This document shows, piece by piece, positions 46,906 to 56,300 of a DNA stretch of 64,000 nucleotides. Position numbers and translations under genes: made by a program. Below the pieces are notes generated by a model that worked only from the letters and a program-made list of their open reading frames with translations, ran no database searches and was not told the origin of the DNA. Position 1 is the first letter of the stretch, and the number at the start of each line of letters is the position of its first letter. Source of the stretch: Rhizobium sp. SG_E_25_P2 (GTDB taxonomy: Bacteria; Pseudomonadota; Alphaproteobacteria; Rhizobiales; Rhizobiaceae). The stretch is taken from the NCBI RefSeq assembly GCF_029892285.1, contig NZ_JARXVM010000009.1, positions 159,941 through 223,940 of the forward strand, read 5' to 3'.

Positions 46906-47691
46906 ATGGCGGCGATCGATGAATGGGCGGGCGTGTGGCGGCGGCGCTGGATCGCCTGGCCGGATGGCAGCCGGGACGATCGCACCGCTGTCACATGGGT
47001 GCAGGGGCCGTCTTTCTTCGTCGATCTCCGGCAGCCGGCGGGACGGCCGGATTTCGACGGTGTGGATAGCCTGGACGCCTGCACGTCGGAGCATCTGGCC
47101 TGGCTTGCCTGTCAGGAAGGCTTTGCCGGTCAGTTCGATTTCGACGGGACGCATCACCACTGGCGTCGCATCTTCGATTTTCAATCCGCCTCCCCTCCTC
47201 CCGATGTCGGCGCGCTGCATGGCCATGGCGATCACGCCATCGAGATCGGCCGCGACGCCCCCTATGTCGAATATTGGGCGCGGGACGGAAAAGATCCGGC
47301 GCCTGCCGCCGCGGTCAGATTCGAAGATGAGCGAGGACGCGCCGGCTTTCTCGTGCGAACAGGCGATGTGTTCGCTGTGGCGATCGATCGGTCTTCGGCT
47401 CTTCCTTCGGATAACACGCTCGCAGAACTTTTGACGACGGCGAGCGCTGAAAGCATCCGGCCGCTGCTCGATTGCGACATCTCGATCGGCGAGATCCGGG
47501 GCGAGGCCTGGATCATCACCGCATCCAGCCTGCCTTTCCGCGAAGGGCAAGACCTTGCGCCGCAGCGTGTCCGGGACAGGCTCGCATTCGGAGCGGCAGC
47601 CTCGGAGTCTCGTTGGCGGATCGTCGCCGAAGAAGCTTCGCCCGCAGATTTCGCCCTCTTTTCATCGGCAAACGCCGGAACTTCCGTCTAG
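46906..47691 (+). CDS. Uncharacterised protein, possibly HRI1-like
   Basis: A 261-residue soluble protein with no signal peptide or membrane segment, Trp-rich at the N-terminus (WAGVWRRRWIAWPDGSRDD) and containing GQFDFDGTHHHWRR. The two similar-looking halves suggest a duplicated lipocalin-like barrel, as in the HRI1 family, but I cannot confirm this. GGAG precedes the ATG. It is 13 bases upstream of the oxygenase gene and so almost certainly co-transcribed with it. Confidence 0.75.
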   Translation: MAAIDEWAGVWRRRWIAWPDGSRDDRTAVTWVQGPSFFVDLRQPAGRPDFDGVDSLDACTSEHLAWLACQEGFAGQFDFDGTHHHWRRIFDFQSASPPPDVGALHGHGDHAIEIGRDAPYVEYWARDGKDPAPAAAVRFEDERGRAGFLVRTGDVFAVAIDRSSALPSDNTLAELLTTASAESIRPLLDCDISIGEIRGEAWIITASSLPFREGQDLAPQRVRDRLAFGAAASESRWRIVAEEASPADFALFSSANAGTSV

Positions 47692-47704
47692 AAAGGAAAC
47701 ACGC

Positions 47705-48742
47705 ATGCGCAGTCCGACAGAATTCGACGCCGTTCCCGTTGTCGACGTATCCGGTCTCTTTAGCGACGATCCCGCGCGTCAGGCCAAGGTGGCCGAAGAG
47801 CTCGGCGCGGCGGCTCGCGATGTGGGCTTTCTCTATGTCACCGGCCACAATGTTCCCCAGCATCTCTATGACGGGGTTCTCGCCGCCGCCAAAGGCTTTT
47901 TCGCGCAGCCGATGGAGACCAAGATGGCCTCCTATATCGGCAAGTCGCGCAATCATCGTGGCTATGTGCCGGAAGGCGAGGAGGGATTCGGCTCCGGCCC
48001 GAAAGACAAGAAGGAAGCCTTCGATCTCTCCATCGACCTGCCCGATGATCCGGACTATCTCGCCGGGAACCCCATGCTCGGACCCAATCAATGGCCCGAT
48101 TTCCCCGGTTTTTCAGAGGCGGTGAAGGACTATTACGATGCGACATTCGCCTTTGGGCGGGTGCTGATGCGCGGCTTCGCCATGGCGCTTGGCGAACCGG
48201 CTGATGTGTTCGACGGGTTTCTCGTCAAGCCGCCGAGCCAGCTGCGTCTCATCCACTATCCGTTCAATGAGGAGGCCGAAGATCGCATGGGCTTCGGCGC
48301 CCATACCGATTTCGAATGCTTCACCTTGCTGCGATCGACCGCGCCGGGCCTGGAGGTGATGAACGGAGCCGGCCAATGGATCGATTCGCCTCCTCTGGAC
48401 GGAGCCTATACCGTCAATATCGGCGACATGCTGGAACTGATGACCAATGGCGAATTCGTCGCCACCTCGCATCGCGTCCGCAAGGTCAAAGAAGAGCGCT
48501 ATTCGTTTCCGCTGTTTTTCAACCTGGATTATCACGCCGAGGTGAAGCCCCTGCCCCGTTTCGTGCGTGCGGGCGAGACGCCGCGTCCGGCTTTGCTGGC
48601 GGGCGAACATCTCTATGCCCAGACCATCAAGGCCTTCGCCTATCTCAAGGAGCGGCTTGCGCGCGGGGAGATCCAGATGCCGGGTTATGCCGATGAAGCC
48701 GCCGCCACCTTCGGGCGTGAGGCGAAGACGGCGCAGGGCTGA
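47705..48742 (+). CDS. Isopenicillin N synthase-family Fe(II)/2-oxoglutarate oxygenase
   Basis: A 345-residue non-heme iron oxygenase. The N-terminal DIOX_N region is VPVVDVSGLF, and the iron triad is His200 and Asp202 (FGAHTDFECF) with His256 (TSHRV). The 2-oxoglutarate-type Arg265-x-Ser267 is in ERYSFPLFF. The start at 47705 follows AAAGGA. It lies immediately upstream of the guanidine-I riboswitch operon. Some plant and bacterial relatives hydroxylate guanidino compounds such as homoarginine or arginine and release guanidine, so a guanidine-generating role is attractive but unproven. Confidence 0.88.
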   Translation: MRSPTEFDAVPVVDVSGLFSDDPARQAKVAEELGAAARDVGFLYVTGHNVPQHLYDGVLAAAKGFFAQPMETKMASYIGKSRNHRGYVPEGEEGFGSGPKDKKEAFDLSIDLPDDPDYLAGNPMLGPNQWPDFPGFSEAVKDYYDATFAFGRVLMRGFAMALGEPADVFDGFLVKPPSQLRLIHYPFNEEAEDRMGFGAHTDFECFTLLRSTAPGLEVMNGAGQWIDSPPLDGAYTVNIGDMLELMTNGEFVATSHRVRKVKEERYSFPLFFNLDYHAEVKPLPRFVRAGETPRPALLAGEHLYAQTIKAFAYLKERLARGEIQMPGYADEAAATFGREAKTAQG

Positions 48743-48838
48743 GCAAGGCAAACGCCTGCCATTTGCGCCTTCAATGCCTAAGACATAGGCAAGTGGGCGC
48801 GGGACAAGACCAAGCGCGGCGATAAAGACAGACTTTTG

Positions 48839-48861
48839 GCGGGCCTTTTGAACTGGCCCGC
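48839..48861 (+). other. Stem-loop between oxygenase gene and riboswitch
   Basis: GCGGGCC (48839-48845) pairs with GGCCCGC (48855-48861). No T-run follows. It may end the oxygenase transcript or precede the riboswitch promoter. Confidence 0.35.
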
Positions 48862-48884
48862 TGCTTGCATCGTTAGACATGAGT

Positions 48885-48988
48885 TGGCCGCTAGGGTTCC
48901 GGCGCAGAATGCGCGACTGGTCCGAGAGCAGCCACCGGCGGGGGAGACATCCCGCCGGGTGCACGGCGGGACAAAAGCCCGGGAGACC
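48885..48988 (+). promoter_or_regulatory. Guanidine-I (ykkC) riboswitch
   Basis: The three hallmark conserved segments occur in order: CTAGGGTTCCG (48891-48901), CTGGTCCGAGAG (48917-48928) and ACGGCGGGACAAAAGCCC (48963-48980) followed by GGGAGA. GC-rich helices connect them, including a long hairpin at about 48930-48959. This matches the ykkC class that binds guanidinium. It lies in the leader of the ABC/carboxylase operon, whose first gene starts about 70 bases further on, so the operon should be switched on by guanidine. Confidence 0.93.
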
Positions 48989-48997
48989 TCGTTAGCC

Positions 48998-49032
48998 AAG
49001 GGATTGGCGGCGTTGGTCTATGCCGATCCCTT
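48998..49032 (+). promoter_or_regulatory. Candidate riboswitch expression-platform hairpin
   Basis: AAGGGAT (48998-49004) pairs with ATCCCTT (49026-49032), ending 10 bases before the AAGGGG ribosome site. There is no T-run, so translational control or an imperfect terminator are both possible. Confidence 0.45.
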
Positions 49033-49055
49033 TCAAGACAAGAAGGGGAATGCAC

Positions 49056-50129
49056 GTGAAGACAATCAGCAAAATACTCGCAACCGCCGCAGCGACTGCT
49101 CTCATCACCTGGGGCGGTTTGAGCGGCGCGATGGCCGAGCCGAAGAAGGACTTCAAGGTCGCCTGGTCGATCTATGTCGGCTGGATGCCCTGGGGCTACG
49201 CCAAGGATCATGGAATCGTCCAGAAATGGGCGGACAAATACGGCATCAAGATCGAAGTCACCCAGTTCAACGACTATGTCGAATCAATGAATCAATACAC
49301 CGCCGGCGCTTTTGATGCGGTGACGCTGACCAATATGGACGGCCTGTCGATCCCCGCCGCCGGCGGCGTCGACACGACCGCCGTGATCGTCGGCGACTTT
49401 TCCAACGGCAATGACGCGATCATTCTGAAGGGGAAGGACAAGCTCGAGGACATCAAGGGCCAGAATGTCAATCTGGTGGAATTCTCGGTGTCGCATTATC
49501 TTCTGGCGCGCGGTCTCGAAAGCATCGGCTCCTCCGAACGCGATGTGAAGGTCGTCAACACGTCGGACGCCGACATGGTTGCGGCCTATAAGACGGCGGA
49601 TGTGACCGCTGTCGTGACCTGGAACCCACTGGTCGCTTCAATTCTCGAAGATCCGACCGCCAAATCGGTGTTCGACAGCTCCAAAATCCCCGGCGAGATC
49701 ATGGATCTCATGGTCGCCAATTCCGATGTGCTGAAGGACAATCCCGATTTCGGCAAGGCGTTGGTCGGCATCTGGTATGACACGATGACGGTCATGACTG
49801 CCGATAGCGCCGAAGGCAAAGCCGCGCGCGAGGAAATGGGTAAGGCGTCGGGCACGGATCTCAAGGGCTTCGAGGCGCAGATGGCGGCGACCAAACTGTT
49901 CGACAAGCCCGCAGACGCCGTGGCGTTCACCGCTTCGCCCGATCTGCCGAAGACGATGAATCTGGTGCGGAACTTCCTGTTCGAAAAGGGTCTGCTCGGC
50001 AGCGGCGCGCCGTCCGCCGACGTCATCGGCATTGAAATGCCCGACGGCTCCGTGCTCGGCGACAAGGGCAACATCAAGTTCCGCTTCACCAACACCTTCA
50101 TGGATGCGGCGGAAAAGGGAACTCTCTGA
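49056..50129 (+). CDS. Guanidine/urea-type ABC transporter substrate-binding protein
   Basis: A 357-residue periplasmic binding protein of the group annotated as urea-carboxylase-associated ABC binding proteins (taurine/nitrate-type fold). The signal peptide runs from MKTISKIL to the AMA/EP junction. The mature start is KKDFKVAWSIYVGWMPWGY, with a likely cation-binding Trp/Asp pocket. I prefer the GTG at 49056, seven bases after AAGGGG; the ATG at 49050 is too close to it. The guanidine riboswitch just upstream points to guanidinium as the ligand. Confidence 0.9.
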   Translation: MKTISKILATAAATALITWGGLSGAMAEPKKDFKVAWSIYVGWMPWGYAKDHGIVQKWADKYGIKIEVTQFNDYVESMNQYTAGAFDAVTLTNMDGLSIPAAGGVDTTAVIVGDFSNGNDAIILKGKDKLEDIKGQNVNLVEFSVSHYLLARGLESIGSSERDVKVVNTSDADMVAAYKTADVTAVVTWNPLVASILEDPTAKSVFDSSKIPGEIMDLMVANSDVLKDNPDFGKALVGIWYDTMTVMTADSAEGKAAREEMGKASGTDLKGFEAQMAATKLFDKPADAVAFTASPDLPKTMNLVRNFLFEKGLLGSGAPSADVIGIEMPDGSVLGDKGNIKFRFTNTFMDAAEKGTL

Positions 50130-50189
50130 TCACCCGTCATCGGCGGGCCGTCGAGCCCGCCGTATTTCCCTGTTCGATCGGAGCCCATG

Positions 50190-51008
50190 ATGCGGTGGAT
50201 CAACACTCATCCCAGCAAAGGCGCGCGACTGGCCCTGATGCTTGCGCCTTTCGTGCTGGTCCTCATCGCCTATGCGATCGGTTCGGCGGCCCGTCTCGCC
50301 GAAAACCCCAATGACAAGCTGCTGCCAGGACTTACAGGTTTCGCCACCGCGATCGATCGTTTCGCGTTTACGGCGGATGTCCGCACCGGGGATTATCTGC
50401 TTTGGGTCGACACAATGGCAAGCCTGATCCGACTGGTTTCGGGCCTCGGGATCGCCACGCTGATCGCTCTTATCCTGGGCATGTTGATCGGCATGCTGCC
50501 CTATATGCGTTCGGCACTGTCGCCTTTCGTGGCCACGGTGTCGATGGCTCCGCCCTTGGCTTTGCTGCCGATTTTGTTCATCATCGCGGGCCTTGGCGAG
50601 ACGTCGAAGATCGCGCTGATCGTCATCGGCGTTGCGCCGATCATGATCCGCGACCTCGCTTTGACAGCTGTCAACCTGCCGCGCGAGCAGATCATCAAGG
50701 CTGAAACGCTGGGCGGCTCGTCCTGGCAGATCGGGCTGCGTGTGGTGCTGCCGCAGATCTTGCCGCGCCTGATCACCACGCTTCGGCTGCAACTCGGCCC
50801 GGCCTGGCTGTTTCTGATCGCTGCCGAAGCGATTTCCGCCGATTCCGGTCTCGGCTACCGGATCTTCCTCGTTCGTCGCTACCTCGCGATGGACGTGATC
50901 TTTCCCTATGTCGTCTGGATCACGCTGCTCGCAGTCGCCGCCGACTGGCTGCTGGATCGGCTGCGCATCCGCCTCTTTCCCTGGTCAGAACTGGAGAAGC
51001 AGGCATGA
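50190..51008 (+). CDS. Guanidine/urea-type ABC transporter permease
   Basis: A 272-residue SsuC/TauC-type permease with about six hydrophobic segments. The EAA-type loop reads IKAETLGGSSWQIGLRVVLPQILP. GGAG lies six bases before this ATG; another ATG directly precedes it at 50187. It overlaps the ATPase gene by ATGA. Confidence 0.92.
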   Translation: MRWINTHPSKGARLALMLAPFVLVLIAYAIGSAARLAENPNDKLLPGLTGFATAIDRFAFTADVRTGDYLLWVDTMASLIRLVSGLGIATLIALILGMLIGMLPYMRSALSPFVATVSMAPPLALLPILFIIAGLGETSKIALIVIGVAPIMIRDLALTAVNLPREQIIKAETLGGSSWQIGLRVVLPQILPRLITTLRLQLGPAWLFLIAAEAISADSGLGYRIFLVRRYLAMDVIFPYVVWITLLAVAADWLLDRLRIRLFPWSELEKQA

Positions 51009-51790
51009 GCGCGCTGAAAATCGACAATGTCTGGAAGGAATATGGCGACCAGATCGTGCTCGAAAGCGTGTCGATCGATATCGAAGACCGCGCTTTCGTG
51101 GCTCTCGTCGGTCCCTCCGGCTGCGGCAAGACTACCTTTCTGCGCATGCTGCTCGGTCAGGAGCGGCCGACGCGCGGTCAAATCCTGATCGATGGCGCGC
51201 CCCTGCCGCCTGAACCCGGACCCGATCGCGGCGTGGTGTTTCAGCGTTATTCGGTGTTTCCGCATCTGACCGTGCTCGGCAATGTGCTGCTTGGCCGGGA
51301 ATTGACCCGCTCCCCTCGTCTTGCCCGTCTGTTTGGCGCCGAACGCAAGGCGGCGCTTGAAGATGCGCGGGAAATGCTGGCGCAAGTTGGACTGTCTCGC
51401 TCGGAGGACAAATATCCGGCGCAGCTGTCTGGCGGCATGCAGCAGCGATTGGCGCTGGCGCAGGCGCTGCTGATGAAGCCGAAAGTGCTTCTCCTCGACG
51501 AACCATTCGGGGCGCTCGATCCCGGCATTCGCGCCGATATCCATGTACTGATGAAGCGTCTCTGGCACGAGAACCCGATGACGGTGGTCATGGTCACGCA
51601 TGACATGCGCGAAGCCTTCACGCTCGCCAGTCGCGTCGTCGCGTTTGAGCGTTCGCGCGACCGTCCGGAGGAAAAACTGCGCTACGGCGCGACGATCACC
51701 CGCGACATTCCCATCTGGCCGCCGCGCCGCGCCGGCCAGGCCTCTCTCATCCGACCAGACCGGGACGGCCCGGCGCCCAAAGGTCTCTAG
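51005..51790 (+). CDS. Guanidine/urea-type ABC transporter ATP-binding protein
   Basis: A 261-residue ATPase. Walker A GPSGCGKTT is near residue 39, then signature QLSGGMQQRLALAQAL, Walker B VLLLDEPFGALD and MVTHDMREAFTLASRV. Taurine/nitrate importer class. It completes the importer and is followed after 36 bases by the DUF1989 pair. Confidence 0.93.
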   Translation: MSALKIDNVWKEYGDQIVLESVSIDIEDRAFVALVGPSGCGKTTFLRMLLGQERPTRGQILIDGAPLPPEPGPDRGVVFQRYSVFPHLTVLGNVLLGRELTRSPRLARLFGAERKAALEDAREMLAQVGLSRSEDKYPAQLSGGMQQRLALAQALLMKPKVLLLDEPFGALDPGIRADIHVLMKRLWHENPMTVVMVTHDMREAFTLASRVVAFERSRDRPEEKLRYGATITRDIPIWPPRRAGQASLIRPDRDGPAPKGL

Positions 51791-51826
51791 CCGGGACGAC
51801 CCGGATACATTTGAAGGAGAAGAACG

Positions 51827-52654
51827 GTGCATATCCGACGTTCGCCCGAAGAAATCGCCGCCAATCGCGCCCGCTATGAAGAGCATCAGCGCAAGGGGCT
51901 TGAATTTGCTCCCAAGGCCCTGCCCGGAAAGAGCGCCAAACCGGCCCCTGAGCTTGCCGCCGATCAGGTTCTGCACCGGGAAACCGTTCCCGGTGGCTGG
52001 TATTGGGCGACCCGGGTCCGCAAAAACGAGATCCTGCGCGTGAGCCTCGATCACGGCTTTTCGACCGTGACGCTTGTCGCCTGGAAGGCCGACGAGCCGA
52101 GCGAGAGGCTGAACCTGCCGGATACCGTGAAGGTTCAATGGACCACGGGGCTCGGCAAAGGCCGCGTCATTCTCTCGGATATGGGCACGGTGATGTTTTC
52201 GATCACCGAGGATTCCTGCGCAGCGCATGATTGCCTGATGGGCGGATCGACCGCGTCGTCCAATGCGCGGAAATATGCCGGCGCAAACGGCGCCGATATC
52301 CGCAACACGCGTGACAATCTCGTCAAGCTGACCACGAAGCTCGGTCTCGACCGCCGCGACATTCCCGCAGCACTCGCGCTGTTTGCGCCGGTTCGAGTCG
52401 ATGACGATGGTCGCTTCGTCTGGAAGCCGGAACTGGTGGAAGACGGCGATTATATCGATCTTCGCGCCGAAATGGACATGCTGGTCGGCTTTTCCAATTG
52501 CCCGCATCCGCTCGATCCGAGCCCTGTCTATGCGCCCAATCCGGTGACGATCACGCGCATAGCGGCATCCGAACCGGCTGCGGACGATCTCTGCCGCACC
52601 GCCACCGCAGAAGCCGTGCGCGGCTTCGAAAACAACGCATTGGCTGTGATCTGA
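51827..52654 (+). CDS. DUF1989 protein UAAP2 type (carboxyguanidine deiminase subunit)
   Basis: A 275-residue protein of the longer urea-carboxylase-associated DUF1989 type. Blocks include IRRSPEEIAANRARYEEHQ, GKGRVILSDMGTVMFSITEDSC and AEMDMLVGFSNCPHPLDPSP; Cys and His near SCAAHDCLMGG are probably metal ligands. Paired DUF1989 proteins have been shown to form carboxyguanidine deiminase (CgdAB), which removes ammonia from carboxyguanidine to give allophanate. I do not assign A or B. GAAGGAG precedes the ATG, and 12 bases separate it from its partner. Confidence 0.88.
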   Translation: MHIRRSPEEIAANRARYEEHQRKGLEFAPKALPGKSAKPAPELAADQVLHRETVPGGWYWATRVRKNEILRVSLDHGFSTVTLVAWKADEPSERLNLPDTVKVQWTTGLGKGRVILSDMGTVMFSITEDSCAAHDCLMGGSTASSNARKYAGANGADIRNTRDNLVKLTTKLGLDRRDIPAALALFAPVRVDDDGRFVWKPELVEDGDYIDLRAEMDMLVGFSNCPHPLDPSPVYAPNPVTITRIAASEPAADDLCRTATAEAVRGFENNALAVI

Positions 52655-52666
52655 GGAGGTCCTGAT

Positions 52667-53320
52667 ATGAGCAAGTTTATCGTCACCTCCCCTGACCGCA
52701 TGCCCGAAACCGCCGTGCAGGATCATTACATCCCCGCTGAAGCGCCGTTTTCCACCATTGTTCGCAAGGGTCAGGTTCTGCGTATTGAAGACAGCTTCGG
52801 CCAGCAAGCGATCGACACGCTGTTTTACAATGCGGAAGACTATTCCGAGCGCTATTCGAACCAGGATACGATGCGGGAACAGGGTGCGGCCTATGTGACC
52901 ACCGGCACCAAGATCATCTCAAACGAAGGTAAGGTGATGCTGACCATGACGGCAGACAGCTGCGGGCGTCACGACACCTCGGCCGGTGCCTGCTCCTGCG
53001 AGAGCAACACGGTGCGTTTCGGTCACGGCGCCAAATATCTGCATGCTTGCCGCGACAATTTCGTGCTCGAAGTGGCGAAATACGGCATGGGCAAGCGCGA
53101 TGTGCCGCCCAACATCAATTTCTTCATGAATGTGCCGATTTCCCCAAGCGGCGAGATGACCATCGTCGACGGCATTTCCTCGCCCGGCGATTATGTCGAG
53201 ATGCAGGCCGAGATGGATGTGCTGCTGGTGATCTCCAATTGCCCGCAGATCAACAATCCCTGCAACGGGTTTGATCCCACGCCGATCCGCGTGCTGGTCT
53301 GGGATGGCGAGGCCGGCTGA
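52667..53320 (+). CDS. DUF1989 protein UAAP1 type (carboxyguanidine deiminase subunit)
   Basis: A 217-residue DUF1989 partner protein. Conserved segments are FGQQAIDTLFYNAEDYSERY, MLTMTADSCGRHDTSAGACS (Cys/His metal-site candidates), PPNINFFMNVPIS and AEMDVLLVISNCPQINNPCN. With its neighbour it should form the heteromeric deiminase. AGGAGG precedes the start, and the stop overlaps the carboxylase ATG by one base. Confidence 0.9.
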   Translation: MSKFIVTSPDRMPETAVQDHYIPAEAPFSTIVRKGQVLRIEDSFGQQAIDTLFYNAEDYSERYSNQDTMREQGAAYVTTGTKIISNEGKVMLTMTADSCGRHDTSAGACSCESNTVRFGHGAKYLHACRDNFVLEVAKYGMGKRDVPPNINFFMNVPISPSGEMTIVDGISSPGDYVEMQAEMDVLLVISNCPQINNPCNGFDPTPIRVLVWDGEAG

Positions 53321-56300
53321 TGTTCAAGAAAGTCCTGATCGCCAATCGCGGCGAAATCGCCGTCCGCATCATCCGGACGCTGAAGCGCCTGGGCATCGCC
53401 TCCGTCGCCGTCTATTCCGACGCGGACCGCTTCTCGAAAGCGGTGCTGATGGCGGATGAAGCCGTGCGGTTGGGCCCTGCTCCCGCCTCCGAGAGCTATC
53501 TGAATGTCGATGCAGTCGTTGCGGCCTGCAAGCAGACCGGCGCGGAGGCCGTGCATCCGGGCTACGGCTTCTTGTCCGAGAATATCGGCTTTGCCGAACG
53601 TTTGAAGGCGGAAAGCATCGCCTTTATCGGTCCGACGCCGGACAATATCGCCGCCTTTGGACTGAAGCATACAGCCCGCGAACTGGCGCGGGACAGCGGC
53701 GTGCCGCTGCTGCCGGGCACCGGGCTCATCGAAACCGGCGAGGATGCGCTGACAGCTGCTCTCAAGATCGGCTATCCGGTGATGCTGAAATCCACCGCCG
53801 GCGGCGGCGGCATCGGCATGCAGCTCTGCCATGACGCGGAAAGCCTGAAAGCCTCTTTCGACAGCGTGCAACGCACCGCGAAAGCGAGTTTCGGCGACGC
53901 CCGCGTCTATCTCGAACGTTTTGTCTCCAAAGCCCGGCATGTCGAGGTGCAGATCTTCGGCGATGGCGCGGGACGCGTCATCGCGCTCGGCGAACGAGAT
54001 TGCTCGCTGCAGCGCCGGAATCAGAAGGTGATCGAGGAGACGCCCGCGCCTGGGCTGAGCGCTGCCGTGCGTGAGCGCCTGCATGCCGCGGCGGTCGCGC
54101 TCGGCAAATCGGCCAAATACACCTCGGCGGGAACTGTCGAGTTCATTTACGATCCCGCCCGCGAAGAGTTCTATTTTCTCGAAGTGAATACTCGGCTGCA
54201 GGTCGAACATCCTGTCACCGAAGCCGTGTTCGGCATCGATCTGGTCGAATGGATGATCCGCCAGGCCGCCGGAGAAGATGTGCTGACGGGTAAAGAGACG
54301 CTTACGCCGAAAGGCGCCGCGATCGAGGCGCGGGTCTATGCGGAAATGCCGCATGCGGGCTTTCGTCCGAGCGCCGGATTACTGACGGAGGTGGTGTTTC
54401 CCGAAGGCGTCAGGGTCGATGGATGGGTGGAAACCGGCACCGAGGTGACGCCTTTCTACGATCCCATGCTCGCCAAGGTGATCGTATCCGCGGAAACGCG
54501 GGAGTTGGCGATCCGCGCCCTCGAAGAAGCGCTTTCGCAGTCGGCCATCTCCGGCATCGAGACCAATCTTGAGTATCTCAAGGCGATCACTGCCTCGGAT
54601 CTGTTTAAGTCTGGCGACGTCGCGACCACCGCGCTTAAGGATTTTGAGTTCACGCCCGATGTCATCGAAGTGGTGGCGCCGGGCGCACAATCCAGCCTGC
54701 AGGAGCTTCCCGGTCGTCTCGGTCTCTGGCATGTCGGCGTTCCCCCGAGCGGGCCGATGGATGAACGCTCTTTCCGCCACGCGAACCGCCTCGTCGGCAA
54801 TGGTGATGAGACGGCGGCGCTGGAACTGACGGTGTCGGGTCCTGTGCTGAAATTCTGCGCCGATGTCGTCTTCGCCCTTGCCGGCGCGGACATGCCGATG
54901 ACTCTCGACGGAGAGCCTGTTGCACACAACAGCGCGATCATGGCGCGCGCGGGCCAGACGCTGGCTGTCGGCGCGATCAAGGGAGCGGGACAACGCGCCT
55001 ATCTGGCGGTCGCCGGCGGTTTTGATGCGCCTGTCGTTCTCGGATCCCGTGCGACCTTCGGGTTGGGTCAATTCGGCGGCAACGCCACCGGCACGCTTCG
55101 CGCCGGCCATGTGCTGCGGCTGGCGCGGGCTACCCAATCCGGCGCCAGGCCCGCGGCCGAGCCTGCGGATCTCGCCCGCAACTGGAGCGTAGGCGTGCTC
55201 TATGGACCGCATGGCGCGCCGGATTTCTTTCTCGATGAGGACATCGAGACGTTGTTTTCGACGGATTACGAGGTGCATTTCAATTCCGCCCGCACCGGCG
55301 TCCGCCTGATCGGCCCTGCGCCGAAATGGGCGCGCGCCGATGGCGGCGAAGCGGGGCTGCATCCCTCCAACCTGCACGACAACGCTTATGCGATCGGCGC
55401 GATCGACTTCACCGGCGACATGCCGATCATTCTCGGTCCCGATGGTCCAAGCCTCGGCGGCTTCGTCTGCTCGGCGGTGATCGCGCGCGACGAGCAATGG
55501 AAGATGGGCCAGTTCAAACCCGGCGATACGATCCGCTTTCATCCGGTGGCGCGGGAGGGGGACGAGGGATCAGCATCTGCGATCCCCCCCTCTGTCCTGC
55601 CGGATATCTCCCCCTCAAGGGGGGAGATTGCAGAAAAGCGCGACCATCGCCCGGCAACTGGCCTTGAGAATACTGCGGTTGAGAGTGGGGGAAGCCGGCG
55701 CCGCCATCCAATCTCCCCCCTTGAGGGGGATATGGTCGGCAGACCAGAGGGGGGCGCCGCTTGGCGCGCCCTCGCCGGCTCCCCAATCCTCGCCACACAC
55801 GATACTGGCCCCGTTCCAGTCGTCTATCGCCGCCAAGGCGACGACAATCTGCTGGTCGAATACGGCCCCATGCAGCTTGATATCGCCTTGCGATTACGTG
55901 TCCATCTGTTGATGGAGGCGGTAAAGGCGGCGAAACTGCCCGGACTGATCGATCTGACGCCGGGAATTCGGTCGCTGCAGATCCACTACGACAGTCTGAC
56001 TCTGTCGCGGTCGCGTCTCTTGGGACTATTGGCGGAGATCGAACAAAGCCTGCCGCCAGTGACCGAGGTCAAGGTTCCGAGCCGCACGGTGTATCTGCCT
56101 TTGTCCTGGAACGATCCGGATGCCGAACTGGCCATGCGGAAATATCAGGAACTCGTGCGGCCGAACGCGCCCTGGTGCCCATCGAACATCGAGTTCATCA
56201 GGCGAATCAATGGCTTGGCGGACGAGCAGGCGGTGAAGGACACGATTTTCGACGCCTCTTATCTGGTGCTCGGTCTCGGCGATGTCTATCTCGGCGCCCC

